Assembly (NCBI GenBank): GCA_948146395.1
Contig: OX411555.1
Span: 41,133,225 to 41,197,224 of the forward strand
Direction of reading: 5' to 3'
DNA from: Fragum whitleyi
Taxonomy: Eukaryota > Mollusca > Bivalvia > Cardiida > Cardiidae
DNA: 64,000 nt
The notes below the pieces were generated by a model. The model ran no database searches. It saw only the letters and a list, made by a program, of their open reading frames with translations, and had not been told where the DNA came from. Below, piece after piece: positions 33,855 through 45,404 of the stretch. Numbering within the stretch: the first letter of the stretch is position 1; the number at the start of each line of letters is the position of its first letter. A program made the translations under genes and the position numbers.

Positions 33855-34754
33855 ATAAGTTCTTGCTAGAAGATTTTCATACTGGAATAATAAGTGTTCC
33901 TTAATACTTTTCAGTGAATTATCAAGATTTTGTGGTAGATTTTCACGAGGTAAATTCATCCCAAACCTTAGAAAGTTATTAATATTATCTGTTATTTTCA
34001 TACATTAATTTACATTCTAAATTTTAGAAAATTCTCCATTAAGAATAAAAAAAAAGTTTTATAATCTCAGGCCCAGATGTCATGTAAGTGGACCCATTAT
34101 ACAAATGAAGTCCCCATGTCATGCAATGACATGAGAGATGAGAGACTTTAAGAGAAATGTTACTAAAACTTTCACATTTTGACCCATTTCTGAATTAAAG
34201 AAAAAGAATAATTGTTTGTTTTTGATGTAAGTTAAACAAGAGATGTTTGTAAAACATTTCGTTGGCAAAGTGTGAAACAGTTGTAACTCCCTATAATCAT
34301 ATAGGTAGTTATAACTGTTTCACGCTGAGCCATGGAAAATTTTATGCCCCCCCCCCCCCATAAAAGCAGGTCAATAGCCTCTTCTTTGCCAATCAACAAA
34401 GGGCAATAACTCACAAAATATTATGAGTAGAGTTATGGTTCTTGTTCACTGCACTTCTACTCAATGAGATCTATCCACCTGTTAAGTGTCATGATTCTAG
34501 CTTGCATACTTTTTGAGATATGCTCTGGACCAAAAAAACGGTCTATGGATGGACCAAGGGACAGACAGACAGGCAAGTGCAAATAAATAATACAAATCTT
34601 TCATTTTGTAAACAACAAAGGCTATATCCACATGAGTGGTATAGCCACAAGTTGAAATATAAATTGTATTGTTTTCTCAATGAAAGACCAATGGATCATG
34701 CTATGATTGAATTATACAATTTCACATATCCTATACTTGTAAGTTCGGTTATTT
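33855..34754. other. No gene seen
   Basis: AT-rich sequence with a poly-C tract at about 34347-34360 and a symmetrical stretch AGTTGTAACTCCC / AGTTATAACTGTTTCAC at 34270-34323. No coding or RNA gene signal. Confidence 0.45.
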
Positions 34755-35013
34755 TCAGAGAAAACCCGATGTATTATGATCACCTTAGCATCATTCGTGT
34801 TGGTGTTGTCGTGACAAACCTTAACCTTGGTCATATCTCTATATTATTGAAAATGTCTTTTTGATACTTGGCATGTGTGTTCACCATCACAAGAGCTATC
34901 CAGACTAATAAGGGGATTAACTCTGGAAGCATTTTTATAAGAGTTATGCCTCTTTTTTGGAGAATAATCCAGCACCTGCAGTTCAGCATTGCACCCGTGG
35001 GCAATGCTCTTGT
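34755..35013 (+). mobile_element. Family F element, uninterrupted copy
   Basis: Starts TTTTCAGAGAAAACCCGATG and ends with the hairpin GCATTGC-ACCCGTGG-GCAATGC followed by TCTTG and a T run. It shows the empty form of the site hit at 22289. Confidence 0.7.
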
Positions 35014-35317
35014 TTTTCAAAATTGCACTGATATCTGAGTATTCTCATTATTGTGTCTATTGGAGACCGCTATAGCTCTCAGCCATTCTGCAGTATTGTC
35101 TATTGGTAGATTAAAGATATTGTGGTTTGCTTTTGGGCAATGTCAAGGATGGATTATGTATTATGGCTTGAGGTATTACCAATGGTGCCCATTATGATTA
35201 GAATGATCGAGATTATGACTATATAACATCTTAGCTAATGTTTTCTTATATATGAATGGGCCCAAACCACTTATTGTAATTGAGCCAATAAAGTATTTGT
35301 ATTTGTATCATTGTTGC

Positions 35318-35619
35318 ATGTGTGATCAGAGCCGCCGTCATAGCTTAGTTGGTAGCGTGTCAGACTGTCAATCTAGAGGTCCAGGGTTCGATCCCCGACA
35401 ATGGCACTCATTCTTTCCGACTTATTTGTCTCTCACCAATGGGTTGATAATCGTAGAGATATGTGAGATAGCAGCTGGAGGCTAGGAAAGGATATGATGG
35501 TTGTACTGGTGAGAGAAATACTTGGAAACCATTGTTAGGTGCTCCAGCCGCCGCAATATAACTGAAAAAATGTTGAAAGCGGCGTTAAACTCCATTCAAT
35601 CAATCAAAATGTGTGATCA
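35318..35619 (+). mobile_element. SINE family 1 with 11-bp target-site duplication
   Basis: The SINE (35331-35608) has head GCCGCCGTCATAGCTTAGTT, B box GGTCCAGGGTTCGATCCCCG, body, and a CAATCAATCAA tail. Perfect direct repeats ATGTGTGATCA flank it at 35318-35328 and 35609-35619, direct evidence of retroposition. Confidence 0.9.
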
Positions 35620-35690
35620 AATGCTTATACTACAGCTTCTATAATGATATAACCTTTTGGTAGTCCCAACCAAGGTTTCATGCTGTTTCA

Positions 35691-35935
35691 TGCCCTTGTC
35701 ATGCTGAATAAATTTTGGCTAAAAATTTGCATCAAAATCAAAGGACAAAAAGCACTGAAAGTACCAACTGTATGTCTATTTTTATTTGAAAAACTAAATC
35801 TTTTGACATTTCTGGTTTGAAAGTGAGAAACAGGTGGTGTAGACTAACATCAGACTGCACATATGTGCAGACTGATGTTTGTCTATAGCTGCTGCCAAAG
35901 CAGGAATATTCCGGGTTCAGCATGGCAAGGGTTAA
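35691..35935 (-). mobile_element. TTAA-ended MITE, copy 4
   Basis: CCCTTGTCATGCTGAATAAA at the left and AGCATGGCAAGGGTTAA at the right; the internal CAGACTGCACATATGTGCAG is palindromic. Full length. Confidence 0.85.
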
Positions 35936-36139
35936 TATGCATGGATGAAATAATTTTATTGTATTGATGAATATCTGTATTACAATTGTACAATTCATTA
36001 TTATTTGTTTATTGTTTGTTTGTTGTTTGGTTATTATGATTATTGTTTGTTTACTATGATGAATATGACCGTTATAAAAAAATATGATGTTTTTGGTATT
36101 AAAATTTTAAATAGAAATCTTAATAATTACACATACACA

Positions 36140-36891
36140 TTGTTGGTCTTCTAGCCAAAGACCAGTGGGGCTTTTGTTATGGCTTGTGTCTATGCATCTC
36201 TGTGTGTTTCCTAAAACTTTTCTTGCCGCCACCATAGCACAGTTGATTAGGCATAAGACTTCCAATCTGGAAGTCGTGGGTTCGATCCCCGGTGGCGGCA
36301 AATATCCTTTCCGACGTTTGGCTCTCACCAATGGGTAGATAATCGTAAACCTATGTGAGATAGCAGTCAGAGGCTAGGAAAGGGTGTAATGGTAGTACAG
36401 GTGAAGGAAATACCAGGAATCCATTGTTAGGTGCTCCGGCCGCTGCGATATAACTGTGAAATTGTTGAAAGCGGCGTAAAACCCATTCAAACAAACAAAT
36501 TATATTTTTCTTTATAATCTTCTCCTCTCAAACCATTAAGACAATTTAAACCTAACTGATGTGATCATTTTTAAAGCTTGTTTGAGAATTTTTTATTAAA
36601 TTTTGCCTTTGAATATTAGTGTGGCAGGCCCATGCTTTTTCTCTTTGAAATCTCAAAAGAATATCTCCTCCTCCAAAACCAAGGGGCAAATTTCACCCAA
36701 ACTTGGCATCAATGTTTTATTTTGGTGACCTTTTATAAATTTCTTCACTTGTTCATGAAATATTGATTTGCCCATGGGTGTGGCAGGACAGTGCTTATTT
36801 TCAATTTGAAATCTTTAAAACATATCATCCCCCCAAATTACTGTGGTAATTTCAACCTAACTGGGCTTGAAAGCTCCTTGGATGAGCCTAT
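36140..36891 (+). mobile_element. Decayed array-bearing element hosting a SINE
   Basis: Starts TTCTAGCCAAAGACCAGTGG, a relative of the family B start. It is interrupted by the SINE at 36225-36500 and continues with CTTCTCCTCTCAAACC-type repeats. It is itself interrupted further right by a MITE (36892) and another SINE (37218). Confidence 0.55.
36225..36500 (+). mobile_element. SINE family 1, second subtype
   Basis: Head GCCGCCACCATAGCACAGTT with anticodon-arm AGACTTCCAATCTGGAAGTC and B box GTGGGTTCGATCCCCGGTGG, then the shared body and a CAAACAAACAAA tail. The copy at 54640-54903 has the same head. Confidence 0.85.
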
Positions 36892-37139
36892 TTAACCCTT
36901 GTCAAGCGGAATAAAAAACATGGCAAATTTTCAAAAAGATCATATTGCTTAAAGTACTGGATGTACTAATTGTAAGTTGGTATTCATTTTGAAAATAGGT
37001 TTTAGAAACTTTACTGGCTTCATTGAAGGAAAAACAGGTGGTATAGACAAAGATCAGACTGCACACATGTGCAGGCTGATCTTTGTTTATGGCTCCTACA
37101 AAGACAAGAATATTCCGGGTTCAGCATGACAAGTGTTAA
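36892..37139 (-). mobile_element. TTAA-ended MITE, copy 5
   Basis: TTAACCCTTGTCAAGCGGAA at the left and AGCATGACAAGTGTTAA at the right; the core contains CAGACTGCACACATGTGCAG. 248 bp. Confidence 0.85.
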
Positions 37140-37202
37140 TACTTATTCATTAAATTTTGATTGACCAATGAATACATAAATATGGGCGTGGCAGGAAGGG
37201 GC

Positions 37203-37517
37203 TTATTTTCATATTGAGCTGCGGCAATAGCGCAGTTGGTAGCGCACCGGACTTCTAATCCAGGGGTCTATATTCGCACGGGTTCTATCCCCGGCCGCGT
37301 CACTTATCCTTTCCGATATTTGTCTTCCACCAATGGGTAGATAATCGTAAACCTATGTGGAATAGCAACTGGAGGTTAGGAAAGGGATGTGGTGGTAGTA
37401 CTGGTGTGGGAAATACCAGGAATCCATCGTTAGGTGCTCCAGTCGTCGCGATATAACTGAGAGATTGTTGAAAGCGACGTAAAACCCCAATTAAAATCTA
37501 AATTATTTTCATATTGA
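37203..37517 (+). mobile_element. SINE family 1 with 15-bp target-site duplication
   Basis: Perfect repeats TTATTTTCATATTGA at 37203-37217 and 37503-37517 bracket a SINE with head GCTGCGGCAATAGCGCAGTT. The head carries about nine extra bases (around CTATATTCGC) between the anticodon arm and the B box, which would break the tRNA fold. Confidence 0.9.
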
Positions 37518-38019
37518 AAGCTTTAAATACTTCCAAAATAACTGTGACTATTTCAATACAACTTGGCATGAATGTTCTTTTAGTTACCATTTTCAAAAGT
37601 TGTTTGTTGAATTTTGATTTGTTAATGAATATAGACGAGGCAGGACAGGCCTTGGTTTCATAATGTCATCTTAAAAAATTTTCTCCTGCTAAAAAACAAG
37701 TGGACCAATTGCAATCAAATCATTCTTGAATGTTCGTTGGCTAACCTTCCACAAAACTTATTCATGAACTTTCTATAAGCCACTTAACCTGTATCAGGTA
37801 GGGGCTTAATTTCACTAAAAATTTCTCATCCAGATCCACTAAAACCACTTTCAACGTAAACCTCAAGGGATAAATGTTCCTTGGGTAACCCTTTTCAAAA
37901 CTTGTTCATTAAATTTCATAAAGGTTATAAATGTGTTTGTTTATTTCTGTTTATTTAGTGCTTCTACCAAAGCATATGCCAAAATGAGCAAGAAGATGGT
38001 TAGATGTTAGTGGGGATAT

Positions 38020-38230
38020 TGCAACGATACACGACGAAACTACTGCTGAGATCTGTCATGGTTCTTTATCGTGCATAGTGTAAAGTGCTGTCTGACAGGA
38101 CCTCAGTACAATGTCTTGACAATTATATAATTCTTTGGTGACTGCCAGCCGGGGAATCAAACCCATGCAATTGACCTTCAGTTGTTTTATAGCCCAGTGC
38201 TCAACAGACTGAGATAATCAGGCTGACTTA
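38020..38230 (-). mobile_element. SINE family 2, copy 1
   Basis: On the minus strand it has a tRNA-like head (GTCAGCCTGATTATCTCAGT, then GGGTTTGATTCCCCGGCTGG). Its far end reads, on the plus strand, CTACTGCTGAGATCTGTCAT. The copy at 52412-52625 shares both ends. Confidence 0.7.
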
Positions 38231-38341
38231 TAAAATGTGTGTGACAAGGAAATCCTTCTAAAATACTTAAGATTTCAGTGGCAGATCAGGAGGGGGGGGG
38301 GGAGAGTGTTCCTTCGAACCTCCCATTTGAACTCTATTTAT

Positions 38342-39720
38342 TAGTCCCCCACCGGTTACCGGTTGGGGGACTATAGGTTTGCTCGATTCCGTCTGTCCGT
38401 CCGTCTGTCCGTCCGTCTGTCCGTCACGCTTTTGTCCGGGCTATATCTTCTAAACCATATGTGCTAGCAACTTCAAACTTGGTACACTTATAGATCTCAT
38501 TGAGGAGAAGTGTCATGTTCAAGAACCATTACTCTGCCACGCCCACTTGTTGAGTTATTGCCCATTGTTGTTTTTACCCTTACATTCTTGTCCGGGCTAT
38601 ATCTTCTAAACCATATGTGCTAGCAACTTCAAACTTGGTACACTTATAGATCTCATTGAGGAGAAGTGTCATGTCCAAGAACAGTTACTCTGCCACGCCC
38701 ACTTGTTGAGTTATTGCCCTTTGTTGTTTTTACCCTTACATTCTTGACCGGATCATATCTCCTAAACTATGTGTGCTAGCAACTTCAAACTTGGTACACT
38801 TATAGATCTCATTGAGGAGAAGTGTCATGTTCAAGAACCGTTACTCTGCCACGCCCTCTTTTTGAGTTATTGCCCTTTGTTGTTTTTTCCCCTTACATTC
38901 TTGTCCGGGCTATATCTTCTAAACCATATGTGCTAGCAACTTCAAACTTGGTACACTTATAGATCTCATTGAGGAGAAGTGTCATGTTCAAGAACCGTTA
39001 CTCTGCCACGCCCTCTTTTTGAGTTATTGCCCTTTGTTTTTTTTACCCTTACATTCTTGTCCGGGCTATATCTTCTAAACTATATGTGCTAACAACTTCA
39101 AACTTGGTACACTTATAGATCTTATTGATGACAAGTGTCATGTTCAAGAACTGTTATTCTGCCACACCCTTTTTTTGAGTTATTGCCCTTTGTTGTTTTT
39201 ACCCTTACATTTTTGACCGGATCATATCTCCTAAACCATAAGTGCTAGCATCTTCAAACTTAGTACACTGATAGATCTTATCGAGGACAAGTGTCATGTT
39301 CAAGAATTGTTACTCTGCCATGTCCACTTTTTGAGTTTTTGCCCTTTGTTCTTTTTAGTCTTACATTCTTGTCCAGATCATATCTCCTTAACTATAAGTG
39401 CTAGCAACTTTAAACTTTGTACATGTATAGATCTCATTGAGGACAATTGTCATGTACAAGAACAGTTACTCTGCCACACCCACTTTTTAAGTTATTGCCC
39501 TTTGTTGTTTTTACCTTTACATTTTTGTCCGGAACTTATCTCCTTAACCCTAGCAACTTCAAACTTTGTACACTGGTAGATCTCATTGAGAAGAAGTGTA
39601 ATGCACTTCAAATTTTGTATACAGTTATAGATCTAGTTAGTAGGAGATATATTATAAGAAAGGATTTTTTGTTATCCGGTGGGGGACTCCTGTATTGCAT
39701 CGCAATACGACATGCACTTG
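38342..39720 (+). mobile_element. Array-bearing element, family D, 156-bp units x 8
   Basis: It starts with the hairpin AGTCCCCCACCGG / CCGGTTGGGGGACT. A CTGTCCGTCCGTCTGTCC stretch is followed by eight units (start marker TGTCCGGG or TGACCGG at 38433, 38589, 38745, 38902, 39059, 39214, 39370, 39526). It ends with a return of CCGGTGGGGGACTCC and a second hairpin GTATTGC-ATC-GCAATAC before GCACTTG. Confidence 0.85.
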
Positions 39721-39784
39721 TTTCACAGGGAATGAAATTTTAATGCATTCATAGCTCAAATTATTTTGGTTTAAATACATTGTT

Positions 39785-40215
39785 TGACGCAGGTGTCAGA
39801 TATTAAATTTAAACCAAAAAAGCTATGCAGGGCATTAGTGAGAGTGGTCTCCCATAACACACTCCCCCTTAAGAGTCATCATAATGTATATTGCTGACGA
39901 TAAGCCTATAACGGCAGTTATGTGCATCATGTACTAACAAAATCAGTACTGTCTAATTTGATGCCAACATAAATGGCTCAATGGCCTAATCCTGGACAAG
40001 CCCCAGCTTACAAACAAACTGTCCTTAACCTAAGCATAGCTGAAAATAACTGAAAAAGCTGTTGTCGCATCCCACATGAACAAGTAATATTCTAACTATT
40101 GGTTCACAAGCCCAATACACTAAACACTGAGCCAAAGAGGATCCTCTCTGATGCAGGTGTCTGTATTTAAACCAAAGAAGCTATGCAGCACAGTGATGGG
40201 AGTGTTCTCCCATAA
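39785..40215 (+). repeat. Direct repeat of about 65 bp, two copies
   Basis: GCAGGTGTC, AAACCAAAAAAGCTATGCAG and GGTCTCCCATAACA at 39790-39860 recur with changes at about 40155-40215. The second copy runs straight into the 29-bp array. Confidence 0.65.
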
Positions 40216-40217
40216 CA

Positions 40218-40652
40218 GTCCTCCAAGCTCCTCTTCCTGGATACAGGTCCTCCAAGCTCCTCTACCTGGATACAGGTCCTCCAAGCTCCTCTTCCTGGAT
40301 ACAGGTCCTCCAAGCTCCTCTTCCTGAATACAGGTCCTCCAAGCTCCTCTTCCTGGAAACAGGTCCTCCAAGCTCCTCTTCCTGGATACAGGTCCTCCAA
40401 GCTCCTCTTCCTGGATACAGGTCCTCCAAGCTCCTCTTCCTGGATACAGGTCCTCCAAGCTCCTCTTCCTGGATACAGGTCCTCCAAGCTCCTCTTCCTG
40501 GATACAGGTCCTCCAAGCTCCTCTTCCTGGATACAGGTCCTCCAAGCTCCTCTTCCTGGATACAGGTCCTCATAGCCCCTCTTCCTGGATACAGGTCCTC
40601 CAAGCTCCTCTTCCTGGATACAGGTCCTCCAAGCTCCTCTTCCTGAATACAG
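40218..40652. repeat. Minisatellite, 15 units of 29 bp
   Basis: Unit contains CTCCAAGCTCCTCTTCCTGG then ATACAGGTC. Units differ by one or two bases and a few variants (CTACCTGG, CTGAATAC, CATAGCCC) mark individual units. Because 29 is not a multiple of three and the unit has no stop in any minus-strand frame, three overlapping 113-198 codon frames appear on the minus strand; they are not genes. Confidence 0.95.
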
Positions 40653-40836
40653 TGCTGAAAGCTCTGTATTTCCTACTTGTGAGTAAGCATTTGAAAATAA
40701 TTTCTGAAACTTTTCTGGTTTAAAAAGGAAAATCAGGTTGTATGGACTAAGATCAGACTGCACATATGTGCATGCTGAGGTGTGTCCATACCTCCTGCCA
40801 AAGCAGGATTTTCTGGGATCAGGATGACAAGGGTTA
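40653..40836 (-). mobile_element. TTAA-ended MITE, right part
   Basis: GTGCTGAAAGCTCTG, CAGACTGCACATATGTGCAT and the end AGGATGACAAGGGTTAA. The left part is replaced by the 29-bp minisatellite, which suggests the array expanded inside or beside the MITE. Confidence 0.7.
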
Positions 40837-42881
40837 AAAATGATGCATTAGCCTGGATTATTTATAGACAAAGAAATGATTAATGATTCAATGAATGAAG
40901 TTTATCAAAATTTGTGAAATAAAAAATTGTAATAGATATATAACTTTAAACTCAAATAAATAAATAAAAAAAACTGGTTAAATGATTTAGTAATAAGATA
41001 AGTGTACAAATGAATAGATAAATAGATGAATGAATTAATTCAATTTAATTAAATGAGAAATAAATTGGACTACATGTTAATTTAGATATATAAAAGAAAA
41101 AGACGTCAATCAATCAATTGATGATGTGGTATCAAATTTTCAAAAAAAAAGTAGAACTACTTAAAAATTAACAAATGAATGCCAAATTTATGACAAATGA
41201 ATTAAAGAATTGAATGACAGAAATGAATGAACGAAAAAAATACTAATAGATATAAGACTGAAAAAAAAACAGATTGATATGAACTTTCACATGAAAAAGG
41301 ACCAACCTGGGACAATGTGATGTAAATGACAATTAGACTTGTTTCAGTAGAAGTAAAGCTGTGGTAAAAAGAAAGCTGTTGTATTCAAGAAGGTAGAATG
41401 ACCATTACAGATAAAAAAAAGGTGTGATAAGTGATGAACCTGGTCAGCCTTCATAGAATGACGAGGGTTGCCACGCTAAGCACTACCAAAACAGGTCTCA
41501 AATAATGAATGGAAATTAAAAAGGAATGAATAAAATTAAATTAAATAGAAATATTGAATAATAACATAAATGACTACAAGAATTATTATTGATTAAATCA
41601 ATAAATCAATCAACAAGTGCATGAATAAAATGACTTAATAACTATTTAATAATCAAATAGTATGATTGATAAATTATTAAATTTGTACGGTTTTACATTG
41701 GGAGTGAAGATTATTCGGACGAATGAATCATGGAGCGAAACTTTCTTGAAAGAATGACGCTGAAACAGGAAATGAAAAGAGTTGGTAAATGTCAAATTGA
41801 TTTCGGCCTGATTTTTATAGAAATCTTTCGTGAGATGGAATTTACTTTTTACTGTTTATGTTTACAAAGTCGTGAAACAATTTGTGTTTGAAATACGAGA
41901 TCGAATACATCCGTTGAAACCGAAAGTCACTTTAACTGTTTACGATTATTATTCAGCACTGTTCATCAGTTCATTGTATGTTGGCACGAGTCCTTACTTG
42001 TCACTTAGTGCAACGGTCATTCATATTCTATTCATTATAAATTCAAGTTCTTATAATCATAAATGTACTGTAGCCAACAGATAATCTCTCGTGATCTTCG
42101 GCTATGATTGGAGTCTAAAAAGGGAGAAACAAACCTTAAGCCAGGCTAATTGCAATGATGTGACCTTCTTTCTGTATCTGCTATGTGTACCCTGTAGTGT
42201 GTGTGTATTTTTGTTGATTTATCGTCGCCACCGTAGGACATGCCAATATGAGCGACGCCCCAGGGGATTGTTAGTTGGTACAGGGGCTAGTGCTAGTACA
42301 GATTTCTGTCCTCGGAATGCGATGCTATTTTTGGACTGGTCGCATCCGAGTACAGACACGATTGAAAATTTAACGTGAGAAATTTGCGCGGCGATTTTCT
42401 GCGCACTTCTAACAAACATTTCTCAAAGTTAGTGACATGTTAAAGAAATGCAAACACACCTTGAAAAAGTCTATCCAATTATCTTTCCGACCGTATCACA
42501 TTTGTAATGAATTGATTTGATAGGAAACCCATAATCTGCGATAAAAGACGGGAACCGTTAAAATTTAAAAGCAAATGCCGACATTACTGTAATCTGGGTC
42601 ACTTAAGGTTGAAATCTGACCCGAGCAGACGATGTTAAGTTTGTAAGCACCGCACTATGTGGATACTAGTACGCGGAAAAGAATTTTTGCGAGCGATAGA
42701 ATTAACGTATTTCTACTACTTGATTTACCAAGTCTTTTTTAATACCAGTAAGATATATCTAAAGTACGCATTACCGATATGGAGATCACCAAGTCCTGGT
42801 GAATGAAAATCTAGATTTGATTTACTGATAAGCACATTCCAAATGCATGACGGTTTTGAGATCAGAGGAATTTAAGAACCA
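40837..42881. other. No gene seen; AT-rich simple sequence then unique DNA
   Basis: 40850-41680 is AT-rich with many AATGAATGAAT/AAATAAAT-like runs. 41700-42881 is more balanced but its open frames (for example 41830-42084 and 42091-42378) have no recognisable domain, splice partner or homologous repeat. No call made. Confidence 0.45.
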
Positions 42882-43100
42882 GGGACCTGTTTTACTAAAC
42901 ATCTTACGATAATTTTTTGCGTTAGTCAAAAATGAAAAATTGCTTCTAGGTTAGTAACTAAATATAGAATTCTGCTTTTAAAGACGAATTCAATCAACTA
43001 TTGCAAGGCAGAATCTAACAAAGAAGGAAAAAACCGGGTATGATTTTTGACTTTGACTTACGATAATTTTTTCATAAGAAGTTTAGTAAAACGGGCCCCA
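42882..43100. mobile_element. MITE with about 35-bp TIRs
   Basis: The left end GGGACCTGTTTTACTAAACA, then CTTACGATAATTTTTT, is mirrored at the right end by CTTACGATAATTTTTTCATA and GTTTAGTAAAACGGGCCCC. About 219 bp, non-coding. Confidence 0.8.
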
Positions 43101-43129
43101 GGGCGTTAGAACATGACCACTGGCAAAGT

Positions 43130-43420
43130 GCATTCGGAACATCACTCGGCCATTTCCGTAAACTGCATCAGGATGTATATATGGCGGATGGGTATGTAAA
43201 ACAATGTGCATTTTGTTATGCAGATACAGTGTAAGAATAAGATTCTAAAGATATTTATAAGGATACGATTGTTTCGCGTCAGTGACTAAAACGAGTAGCG
43301 TTGTCGACGTCGAATGTTTTCACTAAAAGTTTCGGCCAATCTACGATCAATCTGTTGCAGGTTACGGAAATAGCCGAGTGTCGTTCCGATTGCATCCGAG
43401 GTTGATCGTGGTCGAGCGGT
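43130..43420 (+). mobile_element. Inverted-ended element 'CACTCGGCCATT', copy 2
   Basis: The left end GGAACATCACTCGGCCATTT is answered by GGAAATAGCCGAGTGTCGTT at about 43368-43388. The interior shares GGCGGATGGGTATGTAA and GACGTCGAATGTTTTCAC with 14697-15124. Its core also occurs inverted at 50540-50600. Confidence 0.7.
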
Positions 43421-43699
43421 GTTGCAATTGTGGCAAAGTGGTGAACGTATCGGACCTCAGTTGCAAATTGCAATACATGTGTTCAGCGATTACGTTTGAG
43501 AAACGAAGATATTAACACCATCTGTAGCAATGAATCTCGGATAAACATTCGCCACACTAGTATTGATTAAGTGATGATCAACGCCTCGAACGCGACCATT
43601 TGGCATTATTGTTGCGGACATGCCGTTACATTAAATCAACACTTTACCCTGGTCAGCTTTCCAGCCTCGGTTGCGTTAGAGCAATATTTCTAAGATGCT

Positions 43700-44035
43700 A
43701 AGATTTTTAAGATAAAGCGTCCCTAGAACGAGATTTTTAAGCCGCCCAATAAGAATCTTAAGAGATCTAAATGAGGAAACGAAGCTTGCTTGCCACACAT
43801 TGTCTTAAACGAGTAGTCTTTTTATCTTTGAATGATTTCGCTCAAATACTCGAAAATCGGAATTTTTAAGACAAAGCGTTCGTAGAACGAGATTTTTAAG
43901 CCGCCCAATAAGAATCTTAAGAAATCTAAATGAGGAAACGAAGCTTGCTTGCCTCACATTGTCTTAAACGAGTTGTCTTTGTATCTTTGAATGTTTTCGC
44001 TCAAATACTCAAAAATCGGAATTTTCATCTCGCTC
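43700..44035 (+). repeat. Two-copy tandem repeat, 159-bp unit
   Basis: Markers such as AACGAGATTTTTAAGCCGCC start at 43727 and 43886. Both units contain AAATGAGGAAACGAAGCTTG and end AAATCGGAA. Inverted relatives lie at 50480-50620 and 51855-51960. Confidence 0.85.
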
Positions 44036-44998
44036 TAACGAACGTACCCAAGATCTTAGCGCTATCGAAAAAATGTGTGACCAGTTATGACAACGTATAT
44101 ATATGGACAGACAAAGCCAATCCATTGCTAATTGTCGGCACCTCATCCAGACACTCATTCATGTCTCATGTCAAAATTCATATTCAACGATGAAAGAATT
44201 TGCGTTTTACTCCTAACTTTAGAATTACCAGTTCTTTTTCAAAACATCAACGCCCATAAAATTTTATACACTGTCGGGATACAAAGTACATTTGCGTTGT
44301 TTGTTCGTTTGTCCGTCTCTTTCCTTCTTCATTTCTTGTGAACGCTAATCGGTAATGCTTGAACCGGATGAAGCCTCATAAATACGTCATGTAAATCAGT
44401 CCTGTGATGGCCGAAATTGTGCCCACTGCACATAAGTTTGATGAAGTCTATTAGGATACACATTATCGTTTTCATGAATTTTTAGAAACATTCTTCTTCC
44501 ATATCTAAGAAATTGTAACAATAAACTTTGAATTGTCATTATTATATAAGATTGATTCAGAACTTAACAACTGTAAAAAGTGCAATTTTAACATTTTCAT
44601 TATCACACGAATTTATAAACAAAATGATTACATCAAGTGTAAAGTAAAATGCTTTATGTATGTCTCTATCTTATTTTCTTAACATCGAAAAGGCTACGTT
44701 GTAGCCAGTTATATGCACGAGCACACATGTTCACCAAAACAAGTCGAAGATATTTTGTTCGCCATAAGAGCTTGACTGATCGTAGTGATATAATTGTCGT
44801 CACCAAAATTGTATTCCCGTTATCAATTGTGCTGCTTTTGTGATCAAATACAACATTTCAACAAATAAACTCGCCACAATTGGTTCTAGGAAGTCATTAC
44901 TGGAAGTTTACCTTTTCTGAATGTTGTTTACCAGGACAATCGCAGGTAAACCTACAATTCATACAACACTTATATGCGCCACAAAAACAGTTTGATCA

Positions 44999-45404
44999 GT
45001 TCTTCGTATTGCATATTAATGACTTTTTAATCATTTTTTTGTCCATGTGTTCAGTTATAAGGTCATTTAATACAGTTTCCCTCATACAAAATTGTCTCCC
45101 ACTTCGACCAATTTCCTGCCAATAGGAGAGTATACTCTTTGGGGCACCCCAGTGTATTACGACCCGTACATCTGGAATGTTTATACCCATTCCAAATGCA
45201 ACCGTGCACACCAAAATGCGGATTGTAGCGCATGTAGATGAGAAGTTCCTGATGATCCAGTCTTTTGTATTTTCATCTGTACTGCTGTGGTACATTTCTA
45301 TCATCCTGCATCTGCTCTCCTTCTTTCTGTCCATATATGCCTCTAGGTCTAGACTGTCCACAAGCCATGTCAAGATAGGCCTATTATAGACAGCTGAGTA
45401 GGTT
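44999..45404 (-). pseudogene. RecQ relic, block with helicase motifs V-VI
   Basis: The acceptor is TTTTTACTTTACAG on the minus strand. The reading gives [20 protein letters not shown], then [20 protein letters not shown], and QEIGRSGR with the arginine finger. This is the best-preserved part of the locus; the open frame upstream of 45404 is intron read-through. Confidence 0.9.

Noticed and set aside
35331..35410. tRNA gene
   Set aside because: Has A and B boxes but is the head of a full SINE with tail and target duplication; the same holds at 21294, 36225, 37218 and 54640.
40120..40763. Three overlapping repetitive minus-strand frames of 113-198 codons
   Set aside because: Produced by the 29-bp minisatellite, which lacks stops in all minus-strand frames.
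41830..42378. Two adjacent frames of 84 and 95 codons as a possible gene
   Set aside because: No recognisable domain, no convincing splice link between them and composition like the surroundings.
44996..44998. TGA in the RecQ relic as a selenocysteine codon
   Set aside because: RecQ proteins are not known selenoproteins, no SECIS-like element was evident, and other lesions point to decay.
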